From: Mucor racemosus | Lineage: Eukaryota; Mucoromycota; Mucoromycetes; Mucorales; Mucoraceae | Direction of reading: 5' to 3' | Assembly: GCA_027405735.1 (NCBI GenBank) | Contig: JAPEHQ010000005.1 | Span: forward strand, 2,666,001 to 2,730,000 | Length of the DNA: 64,000 nucleotides | Shown here: in pieces, positions 34,515 to 46,985 of the stretch | Numbering within the stretch: the first letter of the stretch is position 1 | How the letters are laid out: each line of letters begins with the position of its first letter | Notes under the pieces: generated by a model | Told to the model about the DNA's origin: nothing | Seen by the model: only the letters and a program-made list of their open reading frames with translations | Database searches by the model: none | Made by a program: the position numbers and the translations under genes

Positions 34515-35120
34515 GATAATTGCAGTTGTAGCGGCACTTGAATTTCGAATTGGCAACTGGATCCATTTCTGTCCAGATTTGCCATTTTCGGAAAAATAAT
34601 AATCTTTCGAGGATTTTTGCAACCCAACATGTAAAATTAACATCCAAAAGTGCAATAATGTAGAATATTGAATTTGTTGGCATTTACATGTTTACATTTT
34701 TTTTTTTTTTTAATTTTTTACCCGAAACAATTCTATAGTTGCAATAATGTACAATTTCAATTTTTTGAGAAAAATCAAAAATATTGGCGTACACACTGTA
34801 AATAAACATCACCAATGTATAGAGGCAATTATTTAAGACTTATAACTCCAATAAATGCCTTAGTAAAAAGTGTCGTTTTGCGACCGAAAAATTGAATTTT
34901 CTGAAAATTGGGATTTTGAACGAGGTATCATAAGAAAAAAATCGAGTTGAAAAAAAGGTCTACAAAACTCTATTAATTTGCATCAGAAATGATCTATGGA
35001 ACGATAGCATTCGTTTGGTATGCTTCTGGCCGTCAGATATTATCGAGAACCAGCAGACTATAGCATTGAAAGTGCTGAAATTAGAAAGTTTTGGCATTTC
35101 AATTACAATTACATTAATTT
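34515..35120 (+). repeat. repeat family G, copy 1
   Basis: Pairs with 37135-37710. Shared words: CGAATTGGCA, TTTTGCCATTT-like, ATAATGTACAATTT, AAAAAATCGAGTTGAAAAA and GGTATGCTT. No coding capacity; no terminal repeats found. Confidence 0.6.
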
Positions 35121-35642
35121 TATCATCTGTAAATAGATTAAAATATATAATATTTAGTTTTAAAGCGTCCAGGTCTTGACAGCTGGAAAGAAAGTGATTC
35201 GATTATGTATTTTATTCAAGCTAAATCGACATAATTGGTTGATCCAGGACATCGCTTTCGAATTCAATTATCTCTATGTAGAGCCAGTAAATCTACTGTT
35301 GAAACAGTGGACCCATTTCTCATAAAGCATCCTATAATTATCAAATGTAGGCTAAAAATGTGATATGTATCTGATGATGCTTTATGATACACAGAAGCAT
35401 TTACGTTTTCCTCTCATCATTTGTACAATATCGTATAAAATAAAGCTTCCGTACATAAACCTTGAGGTTTAGTGATGAAATACAAATCGATGGCAACTGA
35501 AACGAAGAGGACTACTGTAGTAGTGTGAATAGAATTTCACAAATGACAACTGGAATTGGAAACATTGTATGAACCTTAAATACATTCAAGTTTATTTATA
35601 AGTTAAACGCAACTTGTGTTATTAAAGAGTGGGTTTATTACT

Positions 35643-35746
35643 ATTAAAGAATATAAAAGGAACTCTTCTTGGCTTCTCAAAGTGAATTAAATCCACAATG
35701 ATACTAACAGAAACAACTACGAGAAAGTGAGAGCTCATCTGTTTCC
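35643..35746 (+). repeat. direct repeat, unit 1
   Basis: About 100 bases nearly identical to 35923-36023, sharing CTTCTTGGCTTCTCAAAG, ATCCACAATGATACT and CAACTACGAGAAAGTGAGAG. The units are in the same orientation and 280 bases apart. Confidence 0.85.
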
Positions 35747-35922
35747 AAAAAGAAACGGTTATAGAATATAACTTTATAGATATGCCCCGAATTTACTATT
35801 TCAAAGCATGCACGAAAGCTAACACTTCAAGACAGCAAGTGGTGTGGAAGCACCCCTCAGATGAACTAAAAGCCCATTATTTAAGCAAACCTACTTGGAA
35901 ATAACTATAACTGGTACTCCAT

Positions 35923-36023
35923 TAAAGAGACCAATTGAACCCTTCTTGGCTTCTCAAAGTGAATTAGATCCACAATGATACTGACAGGAACAACTACGAG
36001 AAAGTGAGAGTCCATCAGTTCCC
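35923..36023 (+). repeat. direct repeat, unit 2
   Basis: Second unit of the local duplication; differs from unit 1 by a handful of substitutions. Origin unknown; non-coding. Confidence 0.85.
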
Positions 36024-37134
36024 ACCAGCCATGCGAAGACGAGAGCTAAAATAGAATAGACCGCGTTAGAATACAAGTTTTTTTATTTGTTTGTTTGTAC
36101 ACTTACTGTACTGGATACTAAATAGTAATCGAGCTATCAAAAATCATGCACTCTCTACCACCTGCGGGATATACCCAAAAGAGAGAGGTTGTAAGCCTTT
36201 TCATTTGGGTATAAATACCTTTCGGGGCCATTGAACCTTTTACTTCGGATTTAAAGTGGGAAGAAGAAGAGGAAAAAGGGTAAAAAGGCAAATGCAAAGG
36301 ATGTTTCTTTTTTATATTGATTTTGGTATAGTAAAAATACCCACAGACTAGCTCCATTGTTTTTTTTAAGCTTCAATCTAGCTACCGTTTACTTTTGAAC
36401 CTTAAATTGACACCATTTGATTCTACATGAAATTTGCTATGGAACCATGTGAATAATACCACAGTATATATTAATGGGCCTTCTGTAAATCAGACATTCA
36501 TACTTTTATCTTTCTTGATTTATGGTTAAAAAAAAAGGGAGATTTGCTTACTATCGTTTCAAAAAGGTTACACGAGTATTCTGAAGGCTTATGGAGGAAA
36601 GCCACTCATTCACAACGCAGTAATCGTTAGGAGAAGCCCATCTAATTGAGTTGGCTACATTAGAAAGCTATATATACAACCGAGTTTATGAAATATGATG
36701 CCTTTTACATCAAATCTGGCCGTGTCAAAGTATTACAATCAGAATACAATAGGTTACGTTTTTTTTAATTTAAATTCAATTATGGGAAAAAATTGGTAAA
36801 ACTGGTTTCTGTAAACGAGCACACTACTGAAAATACACATCAATCAACATTACCGGCAATTTTAGGTCTGTTAAAATTTTATCTGAATATATAAATCTCT
36901 TATGTATATTCTAACATTCCTTGTAAGTACTGCAAAATGCAAATTATAACCATATATTCTATGATGCATAAAACTAACGCTAAAATTACGGAAAATCAAG
37001 ATATTTGTAAATATTTTGCTTTATCATCTTGCTTTACGTCTGCCACTTTAATTCATCTACTATTAAATTCATTTTATAGGTTTATTAATGCTTAATTCTT
37101 CGATAATGATCAAAAACATTGAAAAACATTGAAA

Positions 37135-37710
37135 ATTACAGTGGTGACGGGACCTGAAATACGAATTGGCAGCCGGATTCATTTTTGTTCTATTTTGCCA
37201 TTTGGGGAAAAAATATGATCTTTAAAGAATTTTTATAATCCAAAATGTATAATTGAAACCTAAAAACGTATTAATGTAAAACATGCAATCAACAACGCTC
37301 TATACGGTTGTAATTTTTGTTTTCAAAATTTTACTACAAAATTTTTGGATACTAGCAATAATGTATAATTTTAATTTTTCCAGGAAAAGTCAAAAAAATT
37401 GGTTTACAAGCTTCAAATAAGCGCTGCCAGTAGATGAAGAATGTTATTTAGACCATATGTCTCTGATATTTATTTTAGTAAAAAGTTCCGTTTTTGCTTC
37501 AAAAATCACATTTTGTTAAAATTGAGATTTTGGATGAGGTACCATAAGGAAAAAATCGAGTTGAAAAAAAGGTCAATGAAAAACCAAAAAATTGCAACAG
37601 AACAAATCTATGAAACGATAGCAACTGCTTGGTATGCTTTCTGGTTTCGGAAATAGCTAGAAACCCACAAAATAAAGCATTTAAAGTACTGAAACTGGTT
37701 AATTTTGTTT
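37135..37710 (+). repeat. repeat family G, copy 2
   Basis: Counterpart of 34515-35120 in the same orientation, with scattered substitutions and small gaps; begins near GTGGTGACGGGACC. Confidence 0.6.
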
Positions 37711-38353
37711 GTCTAAAGACTTCAAATTAGTATCATGTAAGGTTGATCTTCTGTAAAAGTATATAAATTGGATCATCTAGTTCTTATAGTATTCAAGACT
37801 TAACAACTAAAACAAGAAGGTAGTGTCACACAAGTATTTCGTACTATTTCCAGCTCAATGTACATAATGTGATTGAGCCAAAAAATCATGCTGAACTCGT
37901 TAAACTTGCTTCTGCGGAAGCGTAATTAATAGTCCATCCAAATAAAAGTATTTGAAGTTGATTTTGACATACTTAAAAGTGCCTTTTGTTATTTTATTTT
38001 TGCTTTCAAGCAATGTATCTGTAACAACTCTCAAACAATTTTAGATATATATATGGGCCGAGCTGCAAATGAAATTGTCGAATGAATAAATATAATATTA
38101 CATTGCTTTGACTTTCATAACTCTAGAAATTGATTCTTTAGAAAACAAAAAATATTTTATTGCACTTGAAATGCCTAGCTTTAGTACTATTAGTTTTGTT
38201 TTTAGGATTAATAGATTCCAAACACATGAAAAAAATCTTTAAATCAGATGGGATATTTTTACAGGGCTGAAAAATTATGAGGATTTTTAATTATTAGCAA
38301 TTGAAAAATGGATTGAAAAGGGTTCTGAAATAATGATTATGGTATGCATACAA

Positions 38354-38878
38354 TTAAAAAAGAGAAGCAAGGACAGCAGTAGCAACAAGAACGCCTACAA
38401 CAAGCGGGGTAGATGCAGAATTGGAATTTGCAGCTGAAGTGGATGCTCCGGCAGAGTTACTAGGTTGAATAGCAGCAACAGATTTACTAGCTGCTGCTAA
38501 TGCAGAGTAAGCAGAAGCTTGGTATTGAGAAGGTAATTGGCTTACTTGATCAGAAGCCTGATTTTTTGGAGGTCATGTTAATAAATATTCGATCGTTTTA
38601 CTTACGTATTAGTGATCTTACCACAGAGATATAAGAGTTGATACCAGAAGGATTTCTGATTAAACTACTTACAACATCAGCTATTTCGGTAGGAAGTGAA
38701 AGATTGCTTGGAATAGCAGTAGGAATAGTGATTCCACTGGCAGTAGGAGTGGCTAATTTATTATGCTTGGATTAATACAGAATTTATACATTAAAAATAT
38801 TTGATTTCTACCTTCTTGGGCTATAATTACAGAGAAAACTGTTGTAAGAGAAGCGAGAATATATGCAGATTTGACCAT
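38354..38878 (-). CDS. small secreted, probably GPI-anchored cell-surface protein
   Basis: No known family recognised. Three exons, 38878-38812, 38752-38622 and 38557-38354, join in frame to 133 residues. Residues 1-20 (MVKSAYILASLTTVFSVIIA) are a signal peptide. The middle is Ser/Thr/Pro/Ala-rich (ATPTASGITIPTAIPS) with a short helix-like stretch LPTEIADVVSSLIRNPSGIN. A Ser/Ala/Asn-rich segment follows (SNSAGASTSAANSNSAS), then a hydrophobic C-terminus VVGVLVATAVLASLF directly before the stop. This is the arrangement of GPI-anchored wall or membrane proteins: signal, O-glycosylatable stalk, omega site (Asn/Ser near 110-118), hydrophobic tail. The exons are too short to be seen as single ORFs. 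Both introns have GT-AG ends. Confidence 0.7.
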
Positions 38879-39666
38879 ATTGAGATAAAAGAAGAAGATA
38901 AAGTAGAAGAAAAGGGCAAGTGTCTTGTAGATCATCAACTTATTTATATTCTTTTTGATTCAGGAGATACAAAAAGCTGTACGACAAATAAAAATAGCTT
39001 AGTAAATTTTCATTTGTAGCACTGTAAATGGATTGGTTTAAATTGAAGATATTAAATCAAGTTGGAACTTGAATAAAGCAAAATGGCTTGGAAATGACGA
39101 TTTGTTATTGAGATTATACATATAACAAAGAGAGAAAGAGGGAAAGACTGCATCAAAAGGTCAAGGTCTAGCCTTTTTTTTTCCAATCTTATCAATCAAG
39201 GTTCAGGGAACGGCTGTCAATTATACATGTTACAGTTTAAACGAAGGGCTATTTGTATATAAGGAGCATGTATTTATAGTGATTACTTGTAAAAATAGAT
39301 TTTGGCATTTATAAGGAATCCTCGTCTAGAACCATCACATTCAATGAATCATATTAACTTGGCTGCTCTTCTGCAGGAGATAGATTTCAGGATGCAGTCG
39401 ATGTATTCTGCTACTATATTTTTATTAAATTAATAGATTTTTGGCAGTTTAGTTATAAAATTCAATCAATTTCTATCGTGTTCTACATGACAAAAAATTA
39501 GATCGAAAAGTTATATTGATCCCAGGTAATTCGAGTTACTCACATCTTTTTTAATTAAAGTCTATTTTATTATACGTATATATATATATATATATATCAG
39601 AATATGTATACATTGAATGAAACAACTATATAAAATTAAAAATATATACAAAAGATTCTATATGAT
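38879..39666. other. promoter of the GPI-type protein and 3' flank of the permease
   Basis: AT-rich intergenic DNA with a (TA)n run at about 39581-39598. The left part should hold the minus-strand promoter of the small secreted protein, the right part the permease 3' end. The plus-strand ORF 38801-39019 is antisense to the signal-peptide exon. Confidence 0.45.
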
Positions 39667-42340
39667 TTAATTAATAGGAATGCCTGTGTCTATTCTCTCT
39701 ATTTTTAGCGATTTTTGAGTTTTTTCATGCCATCTTTTACAGATAGATCGAACAGCTGAATCAACATCCCAATGAAAGCATGGGAACCGGTCTATCGGCG
39801 TATAAGGAGTGGTATTCTTATTATTATTGTTCAAAGACGTGCTATTATTGCATGCATTAATACCAGTAGCCGCTTCACCCGTATTTGTAGCAGATCCTGT
39901 CTCTAGGTCATAACTGAAATTTCTAGAGCCAAGTCCTTCTTGATGATTAACAATGATCTTTTGCATTGGTAATTTAGGTGATGTTATTGAAGAGGACGGT
40001 ATATGATGATCATGTGCTGAAGCTAATGAAACCAAAGAGCAATTTCCTGAACTTTCTGATCCAGATAATTGACAATAAGAACCAAAACCAGTATGTAATA
40101 AAGAACGTCGAACACTCTCATTTTGTATACCGGTGAAATGCCATTCCACTAAATTTCCGGCGTATCTATCTACGGTATCACGAGTGGTAGCAAGAATTTG
40201 AAGAGCTGTGGCATCTATTCTACAAACAGCCCCAAAATCGAGAACAATAGCCTCTAAAACTGGTAATTGCAAAGCATCGAAGTTTTGTATTTTTACACTG
40301 TGATTCCAGGGACGATCGCTATGGCTTTTATTCATATCAGCCGTGTTTCCACATCTCGTCTTTTGCTTGATGGTATGAATAATAGTATCAGAAATATGTT
40401 CTGCATTAGGGTACAGAATTGAATCGCAAAGTTTGAGTATGATAATACCAGAAGGTAAAGCAGTGATATAATCTTTGAAATTTGGATCTGTTTCATCGAC
40501 ATAAATGTAATGCTTATCTTTATCTGTTGAAACATCGGTAATTGTTTTGTTGCCTTGAGCATCCAAGAACATTTCATTTGTTGCTGGCTTATTATTACTA
40601 TCATCATCTTGAGTAGATATTCTAGTTAATGTCTTGATTGGTGGTCTTGCAAACTTGTAGAGCATCAAAATTAATGAAAGGCCTACAGCAGCGTAAATAC
40701 CAGTTTGAACATCAACGAATATAGTTACTATTACAGCACTAATCCAAACAAAGAATTCCGCATAACTAGCGTGCCATAATTCTTTAAGGTATTTACTTCC
40801 GGAAGCTAAATCAGAAACAGCATGAATTACAACGGCGGCAAGGACAGCATCAGGGATATAGTAAAAAGCAGGGGTAAGTGCGTAAAGAGCTAATACAACA
40901 ATGGCACCGGAGAAAACGCCTGCAATTGGAGTTCTTGCACCAGATCTCGCCATAATTGCAGTACGGCTGAAAGCCCCAGTAGAAGGATAGCCACTACAAT
41001 AAAAAAGTTAAATTAAAAAAAGTAATGCATTGAAGGGTGTTTCCGTTTTTACCCAAAAAATGAACCAACAATGTTACTAATGCCAATAGCTAATATTTCT
41101 TGGTCAGGGTTAATTTGATAATCATAAATTCTTCCAAATGATTTTGCGACAGAAATATGTTCTAAAATCAAAATAAGAACAATGGAAGGAAGAATACCAC
41201 CAGCTTCACTTAGAATATCAAAATGAAGTGTAGGTACACCCATTGCATCAAAACCGGCAGGTACAGATTGAATGACAGAAATTGGACTTGTTGGTTTACC
41301 TCTACTGATCATAAATGAAATAAATGTACCCACAATAACAATCAATCCGTTTCGCATGATACCAAATAGAAAGACAGCCTTTTGAAGTGTAGGTGATTTA
41401 CAAGTATATCTACCACATAAAAATCGAACTGAATATAAGAATATCAATGATGTTAAACCAAATGCAACATCCAATTGAGTGTGAGGCAATTTAGCTAACA
41501 CATTTCCAAAAATTAAATAAGGCGATGCATGTGTTGAAACATCTGGAATACCAAATAGTTTTGGCCATTGACTGAGAACAATTGTGATAGCTGACCCGGT
41601 CATATATCCAGCAATAGCAGGTTCTACATAAAAAGGGTCAGATTTAATGTAAATATTTGCATAACAAAATAAAGTTTTACCAGGTATAAAATCAATCAAG
41701 ATACCCAAGCGAAGAAAGCTTATAACAATCATGATAATTCCAGCAAATAAACCGAGAGTAACAGCAACTTCAGAAGGCGTGATACTAGGATTTATCTTGA
41801 TTACGGAATTAACAACGGAACTTACTAATAAGGATACCGTGGCTAAATGGAAAATATATGTCAATGCCATGTATAATTGTTTGTTATTTATTTTGGATTA
41901 TACTTACATATAGGCCCAATACTGATGTCTTTGGATGTGCCAAAGAAACAGTATAATGTAACACCAACAAATGAAGTACTATTTTTTATCAAGTATTAGG
42001 TTACTGAAATACTATACAGAATGTTCATCACTCACTATAATCCATACTGAGGGTCAAGATTTGCAATTTTAGCATAGGCCATGCTTTGAGGCACAATTAC
42101 GATGCCTACTGTAATACCCGCAATAAGATCTTGTACCAGCCACTATTGTAACAGTTAGTATTTAATCCATGATTCGAATCAAGCGTTACTTACAGTTAAA
42201 TTATATCTATGAATCCATTGGACAATGGGAAATATGCTTGAAAAATAAGACTTAAAGAAACTAGGCAATTGTTTAAAGAATTTTTTCGCCTTGACTTTGA
42301 AAGGCACAGGTGTATAATCAATTACAATAGAGTCTTTCAT
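39667..42340 (-). CDS. SulP/SLC26 sulfate permease with STAS domain
   Basis: Plasma-membrane anion transporter (sulfate:proton symport in fungi; SUL1/SUL2 relatives). Exons 42340-42194, 42142-42036, 41978-41908, 41842-41053 and 40993-39667 give 813 residues with all phases consistent. Seen: hydrophilic N-terminus; DLIAGITVGIVIVPQSMAYA (first membrane helix, SulP signature) then YGLYTSFVGV; about ten further hydrophobic segments; ILAIGISNIVGSFFGGYPST with FSRTAI, the conserved SulP block; GVFSGAIVVLAL; and a C-terminal STAS domain (about 480-700) with VLDFGAVCRIDATALQ in the position of the usual DFS.V..ID.S/T block. An insertion of about 80 polar residues follows (SGSESSGNCS and NNSTSLNNNN), then a conserved-looking end. 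The exon 3/4 boundary uses the acceptor ATTTAG at 41844-41843; an ATG just upstream is intronic. Confidence 0.92.
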
Positions 42341-43774
42341 ATTGAATTGTAGTAGTCGTATATTTTTTCAAGAAATGTAAAGACAAAATAATAAAAAAAA
42401 AAGATTGCAAGTTGGTCTGTATTTATATGTGTCAACAAAAAGGGATAACGATTGAAAAAGGATATTGGTTTTTGTTAAAGGAGGTGTCAGGAGATGGATT
42501 AAAATATGATTTCTTGGTAAGCATAGCAACATCAACTAGATTAAAATTCAAATCGTTTGTAAACGAAACGTATTCTGAATATATATCATGACCATATTAA
42601 TAAAAACGTGTGCAATTTATGCTTAATTTTGCGAAAAAATAACTCTTTTTTCATGTATGTATAATATATGCAGTTTCATGCAACCATTTTTTATATATAA
42701 TAGAGCAGTTGTATCTTTAATATTAAAAATGTCATTTAGCTTTCATGTAGCCGTTTATAAAACTACCCTTGGAATAAAGATGCCTTTGTATTATATCATA
42801 AACCAAAATAATACTGTACACAAATCAAGTAGAAATGTTGTGTTTAAAAGGGCTTTCTGTCTGGTTTTTTACTAATTGAATCAGCAGAATTACTGCCGCA
42901 CAAGATGCATCATGATGCAATTAATAGAATAGCGCAATAACAAACTTTCCATCGAGAATTTTATTGTACTATATGTTATTTCATTCCATTATGCTGGAGC
43001 CTATTTTTGATTTGAGCTTTAGTGTGAGAATTCATCATTTTCTTATATGCAATGCTGTCCTCTTCTATTCAAGTGAAACGTCTTTTTTTTTTTTTAAAAA
43101 AAAAAAAAAAATAACCACTGGAAGAATTAGATTTACAAAGAATAAATTGTTATAAATGCTACATTAGCATTATAGCTTTGTTTTTCTATTGATAATCAAT
43201 TGGATAATCGAAAAGACTGCAATCAATCAGCTGAGCAGGTTTACACTGTCTTGTTTGACATATTATACGGAGATTCGCTTGGAGATACTAGTTCAACTAT
43301 ATAAGCTAGTGTACATAAGGAATGTGTACTTTTTCTTTCTCATATTCTGGCATTTTAATAGAGGCGTGTGTATTTATCACTTCGATGCAACAAATGTTAT
43401 TCTCTATAATCAATAAGCCAATTTGTTATGATTTTATTCATGTTATTTACATATATAAACACATACAATTTTATGCAGAGAGAAAGCTCATATGTTGTAT
43501 AGCTTATCGTCTATATACTCGGATTTTATTATAATATGAAAATTTTAATCCGGGATTATGATCAAGCCCAAACTGTATCGTGAATTCAGTATGAGCAACA
43601 GTTCTATAATGTGCATAATTGGAAACCTTAAAGCGATGAAAAAGGAATAGTGGATTACACGCTGCTCTGCATGCGAGTACTATACAATTACCGAGCCTCA
43701 TCATTAAGTTTATTGTGCGGATAACCTTATGTAATTGAAAATAGGGATAAATTTATTCCAACAGAAGGAGGAGT
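42341..43774. other. permease promoter and AT-rich intergenic DNA
   Basis: The first part is the permease 5' flank (minus strand). The rest has an A/T homopolymer pair at 43081-43112 (T run then A run, able to fold back) and scattered chance ORFs (42657-42875, 43189-43416, 43322-43534). No gene recognised. Confidence 0.45.
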
Positions 43775-44250
43775 CTATAATTTATCCCATAACTCTTTAG
43801 CATATCCAATTTTCCCTGATACACCTTCAAGTCCAATTGTTGTCAATCGCATAATTTCAAAAGGATTAGTGCCATATATATTAAACGCACAAGTGATATT
43901 GTATTTCGAAGCAGGTTCAAATACAAATTTTGAATAATAACCCTTATGGCCGAGTATAGTGATTGAACGAAGGTTCATCTCGGCTGCCTTTCTAATTCCT
44001 TCTACAATCAATGCTTTACCAACTCTATTTCTTTGATATTTAGGGTTAATAGCAAGTGGAGCCAAAACTATACTTTCATAAATACCTATCTTTCCAATGG
44101 TAAATAAGATGTAACAACTAATGGTAGTGCGTCGGCATTTCCGCGAAGCTTGTCAACTAATTGTGTTTCACCTTCTTGTCCAAATGTTTAAGCATTGATT
44201 CTACCAACTCTACCATGATCAGCCTCGATGTATTTTCTTATTAGAACCAT
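43775..44250 (-). pseudogene. broken GNAT N-acetyltransferase (YhbS-like)
   Basis: From ATG 44250 the frame reads MVLIRKYIEADHGRVGRINA, then a TAA where CAA would be expected, then TFGQEGETQLVDKLRGNADA and LPLVV. A frame change with apparent loss of about ten codons follows, and the next frame reads ILFTIGKIGIYESIVLAPLA, NPKYQRNRVGKALIVEGIRK (the acetyl-CoA loop, normally Q-R-x-G-x-G/A) and ILGHKGYYSKFVFEPAS up to TAG at 43775-43777. The order of blocks (IR...EAD; FGQ..E..LV..LR.NAD; GHILF; APLA..P..Q..G.G..L; LGH..YY..F.F.PA) is that of YhbS-type GNAT proteins, known mainly from bacteria. A nonsense codon plus a frameshift deletion make it non-functional. No intron would repair both breaks. 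Confidence 0.75.
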
Positions 44251-45649
44251 TCTTAAGTGTAGAAATATTAACCTAAAGAAACACACATCACGCTTTTATA
44301 GACACAAACTGCAGCAGATCAGAATATTATCTTTAAGCGGAGATACTTGAAATGCAAATTAACATTATTGTTCATTTCATTTCACTAAAACAAAATTTCT
44401 GGATGTACAATTGATAAAAACCGAATTCGAAAACTATGCAAATCATAAGCATAATTCATTGAATAGAATGTTGTTGCTTGTTGTATGAGAAGTATTATGC
44501 AGATTTTTGATGTAAAATGGCATTTAATGGCGGTAAATGCCTATTCAATGGTAAACAAGATATTGTACAAATCAAAGTGGTTTATAATGCTTTGGAAGGT
44601 ATCAATTAGTTACTCTATAAGGAAGCTTCCGTTTCGGTAAAAAAAAAAGTGGGACGGGAATTATCCTAATTAAAGTGTGCACACTGAAGCTTTCAATCTT
44701 GACCAGGAATAAGAAAAAAGGTGAATGGTCTCATCAGGAAATTGGATTGAAATAGTTTAAACTTTGCCAGATTTTACTCTCATTTACCGATATTTATATA
44801 GAAGAAATTCATAATAGAATTTATTAGATACATATATTCTTATTTTCTTTTTACATAAGGGTATTAGTATATTATCCGGAAATGTAAAGGTACCATTCTT
44901 ATCTGACATGCATCTGAAGTACAACCAAATTTTGAATGACATACGAACTTGCACTCATATATTAATGGCAATACTAAGAGTAATGATAAATAAAACGACG
45001 TTTCTCTTATTTGGTAACTTTTGTAAAACTAATAACCTGCTTTAATTATTTATTGTTTCGTTTTTTCAAATGCTATGCATCTCAGGTACAACATAATCCA
45101 AAGAAATTGATCATTTTTCCTTGAGAAAAAGGTATTCAATTTTTAAAATCGTACAAATTTAACTACATAATGTACAATATTTTTCGCAAAACACAACCTA
45201 TAGAATTAAATGGGATCAGTAGGTAGCCTTGGATGATATCATTATTAAGCATTTTCAGTCTGTAGAAAGGTAATATATATATATGGCAAGCAATAAATTC
45301 TTGAATCAATCGAACAAATAGTACCATATCATTTTGATGCTAAGTTGCATATTATTACTTTATTACACATACAAGCCTGTGAACTTTTAGTTGCACTATT
45401 CTTCTTGACTTTGGTTACATTTTGAATTCTGTAGTGATACATTATGGTAAGGAGTGGCAAAGTAAAACAATCTATCAATATAATCATTCTAAGTACCTCA
45501 AGGGTTTCTTACGTCTTACATCACAGACTCAGTTGCATTTATTACCTTTACATAAAAAAGAATAAACTTACTTTACAAAATGTTATCTAGTTTGATTAAA
45601 GTTACAATCTTTATCTGACAAACTTGATCAACATTCTAATATATTCAGA
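44251..45649. other. repeat-region DNA, no gene seen
   Basis: AT-rich DNA without convincing ORFs or recognised repeat copies. A short TA-rich run lies at about 45272-45284. Confidence 0.4.
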
Positions 45650-46985
45650 GAAGGTTACACTCCATAGTTTAAATGGTTTTGTACCGTATTTTTTTCTATA
45701 AGTATCTGGTCGAGCAAAATTTAAATTGTCAAAAATTGAGTTTTTATAATTTTCAATCTTCAACATCAGAGCCTACCCTCTTTCTATAACAAATCTTATA
45801 CTAAAATTTTTTTAGGATATACCTTAGACACTGCTAAACAGCTGTGAATTGGTCGCAATATGGTATCTATTCCTAAATTTATTCTGTATCTCACGAAAGA
45901 CTCAGAAACACGTAAAAATCACTGTTTTTTTTCTTGAAAACTGGATCTCTCTTTTCATTCTTGGTATAATTTTTTCCCCTAAATAACACCAAGAAAAAAT
46001 TGTATGTCAATGTACTTGAAATGTTTAACTTTAATCCAAAAATGAGCATCCAGAGATATCCTACTTTTTGGAGGTGGTATTAATTTTTCAGTACTAACGT
46101 TTCAGATTTTTACGCGTATTTCACTGCTAAAAATCAAAAACTTCGAGGCTCCATATCTCTAAAAAAAATTAAGCTATACTAACACTTTTTAATAATAAAG
46201 CTTACTTGTTTTAAAGCACTTTATAACATATTTCAGTATAAAAAAATTTTGAACACTTTTATTTTTTTTCGTTTTTTTTTTTGACATTTTTGCAGTAGAT
46301 TTCAAAATATACGTTAAATTGAGAAACGCTTTTTTTACATTCATATCATCAATTTCGTTGAGCTCTCTTAGACTCAATTTAGTTTTTTTTATAATATTGA
46401 TTTTTCGTGGAGATATCCTCATAAATGTGTACAAAGAGATACTTTCATTTCTAACCTCAATTTTCCTTGTATACCCTCATCCCAAATTCTGAATTTGAAA
46501 AAAAAATTGACAAAATCTCGTTTTCTCTACGGAAAATGCAGCTAGAAGGTTAAATAATAGCTCAATCAATAGGTACATTTGTTGAACATTATCTCATAAT
46601 TTAAATTTAAAATACGTTTATAAAAAGTGCTCTGTATCTTCAAAAAACCTTCAAAATTTTAATTGCATTTTACGCAAACTTTTATGCGAATCATTTTTTC
46701 AAATTTTATTTAGATGGATGCAGAATTTAAAACTGTACAAAAACTATTTAATATGCTAGGCTGACTTACTTTGCAGTTCATAAACATTTAAGCAATTTTA
46801 CTTTTTGAACCATTTTTCGTTCATTGTTTTCAAATCAATTTTGGAGTCCCGTCACTATAGGATTTAAGCTGTAATATGAGCTATTATTTGATTATATTGA
46901 CGTAAAATCAATATTTTTTGCTGAAACAAAAGATGTAGAGTAACTTAGAGTTGGATCTATGTTGTGGGTACAAAAAATTAATACC
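45650..46985 (+). repeat. AT-rich repeat family F, copy 2 (most complete)
   Basis: Aligned with 12115-13217 (minus its insertion) in the left two thirds and with 58900-59820 in the right two thirds. Includes GGTTACACTCCATAGTTTAAA, TTTAGGATATACCTTAGACA, GAGCTCTCTTAGACTC, TTTTTCGTGGAGATATCC and CCCTCATCCCAAATTCTGAA. About 1.3 kb and no coding frame. Ends uncertain. Confidence 0.65.

Larger units (their letters stand above)
34116..38353. other. repeat-rich DNA without genes
   Basis: About 4.2 kb holding two copies of repeat G, one local direct duplication and AT-rich filler. ORFs (for example minus 36118-36357, plus 37441-37656) show no family features. Confidence 0.45.
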
